From NCBI GenBank assembly GCA_026874595.1, contig CM049317.1, positions 68,136,118 through 68,200,117 on the forward strand: DNA of 64,000 bases, given 5' to 3'. A model generated the notes under the pieces. It had not been told where the DNA came from and ran no database searches. It was given only the letters and a program-made list of their open reading frames with translations. Below, piece by piece: positions 57,841-64,000 of this stretch. This DNA comes from Sipunculus nudus. Its lineage: Eukaryota; Annelida; Sipuncula; Golfingiida; Sipunculidae. The position numbers were made by a program, and so were the translations under genes. Every line of letters starts with the position of its first letter. Position 1 is the stretch's first letter.

Positions 57841-58790
57841 GGTCACGTTGGAGGATTGGGTTTGTTAGACAGGTGATCATGATAGAGGAATGGGTTTGTT
57901 AGAGGAGTGATCATGACAGATAATTGGGTTTGTTAGATGGGTGATAATGATAGCGAATTGGGTCTGTTAGAGAGGTTGTCATGATAGAGGATTGGGTTTG
58001 TAAGAGAGGTGATCATGATAAAGGATTGAGTTTGTTAGAGGGGTGATCACGATAGATGATTGGGTTTGTTAGAGAGGTTGTCATGATAGAGGATTGGGTT
58101 AGTAAAAGAGGTGATCATGATAGAGGATTGGGTTTGTAAGAGAGGTGATCACGATAGATGATTGGGTTTGTTAGAGAGGTTGTCATGATAGAGGATTGGG
58201 TTAGTAAAAGAGGTGATCATGATAGAGGATTGGGTTTGTAAGTGAGGTGATAATGATAGAGGATTGGGTGTGTTAGAGGGATGATCATGATAGAGGATTG
58301 GGTTTGTCAGATGGTTGATAATGATAGAGAATAGTGTTTGTTAGAGAGGTGATCATGATGGAGGATTGGGATTGTAAGAGAGGTGATAATGATAGAGGAT
58401 TGGGTGTGTTAGAGGGATGATCATGATAGAGGATTGGGTTTGACAGATGGGTGATAATGATAGAGAATAGGGTTTGTTAGAGAGGTTGTCATGATAGAGG
58501 ATTGGGTTTGTAAGAGAGATTATCATGATAGAGGATTGGGTGTGTTAGAGGGATGATCATGATAGAGGATTGGGTTTGTTAGAGGGGTGATAATGATAGA
58601 GAATTAGGTTTGTTAGAGAGGTTGTCATGATAGAGGATTGGGTTTGTAAGAGAGGTGATCATGATAGAGGATTGGGTTTGTTAGAGGTGATAATTATAGA
58701 GGATTGGGTTTGTTAGAGAGGTGATCATGATAGAGGATTGGATGTGTTAGAGTGATGATCATGATAGAGGATTGGGTTTGTTAGAGAGGA
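57841..58790 (+). repeat. Higher-order repeat, 28 units minus 2 bp (950 bp)
   Basis: The same block as 56,991-57,840 with a local three-unit (102-bp) duplication of the segment carrying GATAGATGATTGG and GGTTAGTAAAAGAGG (about 58,048-58,235). It also has a 2-bp deletion at about 58,686 (TTAGAGGTGATAATT for TTAGAGGAGTGATAATT). Confidence 0.85.
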
Positions 58791-59630
58791 GGTCACGTTG
58801 GAGGATTGGGTTTGTTAGACAGGTGATCATGATAGAGGAATGGGTTTGTTAGAGGAGTGATCATGACAGATAATTGGGTTTGTTAGATGGGTGATAATGA
58901 TAGCGAATTGGGTCTGTTAGAGAGGTTGTCATGATAGAGGATTGGGTTTGTAAGAGAGGTGATCATGATAAAGGATTGAGTTTGTTAGAGGGGTGATCAC
59001 GATAGATGATTGGGTTTGTTAGAGAGGTTGTCATGATAGAGGATTGGGTTAGTAAAAGAGGTGATCATGATAGAGGATTGGGTTTGTAAGTGAGGTGATA
59101 ATGATAGAGGATTGGGTGTGTTAGAGGGATGATCATGATAGAGGATTGGGTTTGTCAGATGGTTGATAATGATAGAGAATAGTGTTTGTTAGAGAGGTGA
59201 TCATGATAGAGGATTGGGATTGTAAGAGAGGTGATAATGATAGAGGATTGGGTGTGTTAGAGGGATGATCATGATAGAGGATTGGGTCTGACAGATGGGT
59301 GATAATGATAGAGAATAGGGTTTGTTAGAGAGGTTGTCATGATAGAGGATTGGGTTTGTAAGAGAGGTTATCATGATAGAGGATTGGGTGTGTTAGAGGG
59401 ATGATCATGATAGAGGATTAGGTTTGTTAGAGGGGTGATAATGATAGAGAATTAGGTTTGTTAGAGAGGTTGTCATGATAGAGGATTGGGTTTGTACGAG
59501 AGGTGATCATGATAGAGGATTGGGTTTGTTAGAGGAGTGATAATTATAGAGGATTGGGTTTGTTAGAGAGGTGATCATGATAGAGGATTGGATGAGTTAG
59601 AGTGATGATCATGATAGTGGATTGGGTTTG
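58791..59630 (+). repeat. Higher-order repeat, third copy (partial)
   Basis: Starts with the same GGTCACGTTGGAGG marker. It follows the 25-unit version (no three-unit insertion) and leaves the pattern near 59,630, after GATGAGTTAGAGTG. Confidence 0.8.
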
Positions 59631-60565
59631 TTAGATGGGTGATAATGATAGTGAATTGGGTTTGTTATAGAGGTGATCATGATAGAGGATTGGGTTTGTA
59701 AGAGAGCTGATCATGATAGAGGATTCGGTTCGTTAGAGGGGTGATCACGATATAGGATTAGGTTTGTTAGAGAGGTTGTCATGATAGAGGATTGGGTTTG
59801 TAAGAGAGGTGATCATGATAGAGGATTGGGTTTGTAAGAGAGGTGATAATGATAGAGGATTGGGTGTGTTAGAGGGATGATCATGATAGAGGATTGGGTT
59901 TGTCAGATGGTTGATAATGATAGAGAATAGTGTTTGTTAGAGAGGTTATCATGATAGAGGATTGGGATTGTAAGAGAGGTGATAATGATAGAGGATTGGG
60001 TGTGTTAGAGGGATGATCATGATAGAGGATTGGGTCTGACAGATGGGTGATAATGATAGAGAATAGGGTTTGTTAGAGAGGTTGTCATGATAGAGGATTG
60101 GGTTTGTAAGAGAGGTTATCATGATAGAGGATTGGGTGTGTTAGAGGGATGATCATGATAGAGGATTAGGTTTGTTAGAGGGGTGATAATGATAGAGAAT
60201 TAGGTTTGTTAGAGAGGTTGTCATGATAGAGGATTGGGTTTGTAAGAGAGGTGATCATGATAGAGGATTGGGTTTGTTAGAGGAGTGATAATTATAGAGG
60301 ATTGGGTTTGTTAGAGAGGTGATCATGATAGAGGATTGGATGAGTTAGAGTGATGATCATGATAGTGGATTGGGTTTGTTAGATGGGTGATAATGATAGT
60401 GAATTGGGTTTGTTATAGAGGTGATCATGATAGAGGATTGGGTTTGTAAGAGAGCTGATCATGATAGAGGATTCGGTTCGTTAGAGGGGTGATCACGATA
60501 TAGGATTAGGTTTGTTAGAGAGGTTGTCATGATAGAGGATTGGGTTTGTAAGAGAGGTGATCATG
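59150..60565 (+). repeat. 748-bp (22-unit) tandem duplication inside the array
   Basis: Rare markers repeat at exactly 748 bp: GGGTCTGACAG (59,284 and 60,032), GATGAGTTAGAGTG (59,591 and 60,339) and AGAGAGCTGATC with GATTCGGTTCG (59,701 and 60,449). Offsets are 22 x 34 bp. Confidence 0.82.
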
Positions 60566-63500
60566 ATAGAGGATTTGGTTTGTAAGAGAGGTGATAATGA
60601 TAGAGGATTATGTGTGTTAGAGGGATGGTCATGATAGAGGATTGGGTTTGTCAGAAGGGTGATAATGATAGAGAATAGGGTTTGTTAGAGAGGTTGTCAT
60701 GAGAGAGGATTGGGTTTGTAAGAGAGGTGATCAGGATAGAGGATTGGGTTTGTTAGAGGAGTGATAATTATAGAGGATTGGGTTTGTTAGATGGGTGATC
60801 ATGATAGAGGATTGGGTTTGTTAGAGGGCTGATAATGATAGAGAACTGGGTTTGTTAGAGAGGTTGTCATGATACAGGATTGGGTTTGTAAGAGAGGTGA
60901 TCATGATAGAGGATTGGGTTTGTTAGAGGAGAGATAATTATAGAGGATTGGGTTTGTTAGATAGGTGATCACGAAAGAGGATTGGGTTTGTAAGAGAGGT
61001 GATCATGATAGAGGATTTGGGTTTGTAAGTGAGGTGATAATGATAGAGGATTGGGTGTGTTAGAGGGATGATCATGATAGAGGATTGGGTTTGTCAGATG
61101 GGTGATAATGATAGAGAATAGGGTTTGTTAGAGAGGCGATCATGATAGAGGATTGGGTTTGTAAGAGAGGTGATCTTGATAGAGGATTGGATGTGTTAGA
61201 GGGATGATCATGACAGAGGATTGGGTTTGTTAGATGGGTGATCATGATAGAGGATTGGGTGTGTTAGAGGGATGATCATGATAGAGGATTGGGTTTGTTA
61301 GACGGGTGATAATGATAGAGAATTAGGTTTGTTAGAGAGGTTGTCATGATAGAGGATTGGGTTTGGAAGAGAGGTGATCATGATAGAGGATTGGGTTTGT
61401 TAGAGGAGTGATAATTATAGAGGATTGGGTTTGTTAGAGAGGTGATCATGATAGAGGATTGGATGTGTTAGAGTGATGATCATGATAGAGGATTGGGTTT
61501 GTTAGATGGGTGATAATGATAGTGAATTGGGTTTGTTATAGAGGTGATCATGATAGAGGATTGGGTTTGTAAGAGAGGTGATCATGATAGAGGATTGGGT
61601 TCGTTAGAGGGGTGATCACGATAGAGGATTGGGTTTGTTAGAGAGGTTGTCATGATAGAGGATTCGGTTTGTAAGAGAGGTGATCATGATAGAGGATTGG
61701 GTTTGTAAGAGAGGTGATAATGATAGAGGATTATGTGTGTTAGAGGGATGGTCATGATAGAGGATTGGGTTTGTCAGAAGGGTGATAATGACAGAGAATA
61801 GGGTTTGTTAGAGGAGTGATAATTATAGAGGATTGGGTTTGTTAGAGAGGTGATCATGATAGAGGATTGGATGTGTTAGAGTGATGATCAAGATAGAGGA
61901 TTGGGTTTGTTAGATGGGTGATCATGATAGAGGAATGGGTTTGTTAGAGGGCTGATAATGATAGAGAACTGGGTTTGTTAGAGAGGTTGTCATGATACAG
62001 GATTGGGTTTGTAAGAGAGGTGATCATGATAGAGGATTGGGTTTGTTAGAGGAGTGATAATTATAGAGGATTGGGTTTGTTAGAGAGGTGATCATGATAG
62101 AGGATTGGGTTTGTTAGAGAGGTGATCATGATAGAGGATTGGGTTTGTAAGAGAGGTGATCATGATAGAGGATTTGGGTTTGTAAGTGAGGTGATAATGA
62201 TAGAGGATTGGGTGTGTTAGAGGGATGATCATGATAGAGGATTGGGTTTGTCAGATGGGTGATAATGATAGAGAATAGGGTTTGTTAGAGAGGTGAACAT
62301 GATATAGGATTGGGATTGTAAGAGAGGTGATAATGATAGAGGATTAGGTGTGTTAGATGGATGATCATGATATAGGATTGGGTTTGACAGATGGGTGATA
62401 ATGATAGAGAAAAGGGTTTGTTAGAGATGTTGTCATGATAGAGCATTGGGTTTGTAAGAGAGGTTATCATGATAGAGGTTTGGGTGTGTTAGAGGGATGA
62501 TCATGATAAAGGATTGGGTTTGTTAGAGGGGTGATAATGATAGAGAACTGGGTTTGTTAGAGAGGTTGTCATGATACAGGATTGGGTTTGTAAGAGAGGT
62601 AATCATGATAGAGGATTGGGTTTGTTAGAGGAGTGATAATTATAGAGGATTAGGTTTGTTAGAGAGGTGATCATGATAGAGGATTAGGTTTGTTAGATGG
62701 GTGATAATTATAGAGGATTAGGTTTGTTAGAGAGGTGATCATGATAGAGGATTAGGTTTGTTAGATGGGTGATAATGATAGAGAATTGGGTTTGTTAGAG
62801 AGGTTGTCATGATAGAGGATTGGGTTTGTAAGAGGGGTGATCATGACAGAGGATTGGGTTTGTAAGAGAGGTGATCATGATAGAGGATTGGATGTGTTAG
62901 AGGGATGATCATGTTAGAGGATTTGGTTTGTTAGATGGGTGATCATGATAGAGGATTGGGTGTGTTAGAGGGATGATCATGATAGAGGATTGGCTTTGTT
63001 AGAGGGGTGATCATAATAGAGGATTGGGTTTGTTAGAGGGGTGATCATGATAGAGGATTGGGTTTGTTAGAGAGGTAGTCATGATAGAGGATTGGGTTTG
63101 TAAGAAAAGTGATCATGATAGAGGATTGGGTGTGTTAGAGGGATGATCATGAATGAGGATTGGGTTTGTTAGAGAGGTGATAATGATAGAGGATATGGTT
63201 TGTTAGAGGGGTGATCACGATAGAGGATTGGGTTTATTAGAGAGGTCGTCAATATAGAGGATTGGGTTTGTAAGAGAGGTGATCATGATAGAGGATTGGG
63301 TTTGTAAGAGAGGTGATCATGATAGAGGATTGGGTGTGTTAGACGGATGATCATGATAGAGGATTGGGTTTGTTAGATGGTTGATAATGATAGAGAATTG
63401 GGTTTGTTAGAGAGGTTGTCATAATAGAGGATTGGGTTTGTTAGAGGGGTGATCATGATAGAGGATTGGGTTTGTTAGAGGGGTGATCACGATAGAGGAT

Positions 63501-64000
63501 AAGTGTGTTAGAGGGATGGTCATGATAGAGGATTGGGTTTGTCAGAAGGGTGATAATGATAGAGAATTCGGTTTGTAAAAGAGGTGATCATGATAGAGGA
63601 TTGGGTTTGTTAGAGAGGTGATCATGATAGAGGATTGGGTGTGTTAGAGGGATAATCATGATAGAGGATTGGGTTTGTTAGACAGGTGATCATGATAGAG
63701 GATTAGGCGTGTTAGAAGGGTGTTCATGATCGAGGATTGGGTTTGTTAGAGAGGAGGTCACGATGGAGGATAGGGTTTGTTAGACAGGTGATCATGATAG
63801 AGGAATGGGTTTGTTAGATGGGTGATAATGATAGCGAATTGGGTCTGTTAGAGAGGTTGTCATGATAGAGGATTGGGTTTGTAAGAGAGGTGATCATGAT
63901 AGAGGATTGGGTTTGTTAGAGGGGTGATCACGATAGATGATTGGGTTTGTTAGAGAGGTTGTCATGATAGAGGATTAGGTTTGTAAGAGAGGTGATAATG

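Larger units (their letters stand above)
52981..64000 (+). repeat. 34-bp satellite/minisatellite array with higher-order structure (continues beyond window)
   Basis: More than 11 kb of head-to-tail 34-bp units (about 320 copies). The unit begins GGTGATCATG, continues ATAGAGGATT and ends GGGTTTGTTAGAGA. Units are imperfect, and variants are not random: the same subtypes recur in fixed order. Examples are GTTGTCATG followed by a TTTGTAAGAG tail, GATGATCATG after GTGTGTTAGAGG, GTGATAATG after TTTGTCAGATGG, and GTGATCACG. The first units (52,981-53,050) are most diverged, as at an array edge; the right edge is not reached. The + strand unit has 13 G to 1 C. There are no spacers and no coding frame, so it is neither a CRISPR nor a gene. 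Confidence 0.97.

Noticed and set aside
56335-62470. Minus-strand open frames rich in Asn/Ser/Pro/Leu inside the 34-bp array
   Set aside because: 34 is not a multiple of three, so frames only survive about 60 codons by chance; they are shadows of the repeat.
52981-64000. CRISPR-like regularly spaced repeats
   Set aside because: The whole 34-bp unit repeats head to tail with no unique spacers, and the window is eukaryotic.

Overview
This window looks like a gene-poor, repeat-rich stretch of a eukaryotic nuclear genome, most likely a marine lophotrochozoan such as a mollusc. There are no compact operon-like genes. Base composition is AT-rich, with long (TA)n, (TC)n and (TTA)n runs and many poly-C/poly-G tracts. 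There are tRNA-headed SINEs, MITEs and minisatellites of kinds I associate with molluscs and other marine invertebrates. The taxon is an inference; no marker gene is present.

Layout. 1-13.6 kb is AT-rich DNA holding an interspersed 70-bp repeat, two copies of a ~300-bp MITE (TIR GGTTCTCAGGCAC), a decayed piggyBac-like element (5,784-7,180) flanked by TTAA/TTTA, a SINE and a 25-bp tandem array. 13.6-30 kb is mostly unannotatable DNA with RTE-like LINE 3' ends, a 33-bp Ser/Thr/Pro-type minisatellite, a 20-bp array and microsatellites. 30.2-32.9 kb is a minisatellite cluster (28-bp, 79-bp and 42-bp units); the last two appear to be diverged forms of one family. 33.9-52.3 kb holds MITE-like elements, SINEs and many microsatellites. 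It also holds the only credible gene start: a minus-strand exon at 36,034-36,274 with a signal peptide and a consensus splice donor, downstream of a GC/CpG-rich, CCAAT-containing segment. From about 52,981 to the right edge (more than 11 kb) the window is one 34-bp-unit satellite with clear higher-order structure.

How it works together. Apart from the 36-kb gene start nothing supports a pathway. The story is repeat dynamics: fossils of piggyBac, LINE/SINE and MITE families, and tandem arrays that grow by copying blocks of several units. Private mutations repeat at exact multiples of the unit: 850, 950 and 748 bp in the 34-bp satellite, and a repeated 4-bp TAAT insertion in the 33-bp array. 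Family assignments of repeats rest on motif recognition without database searches.
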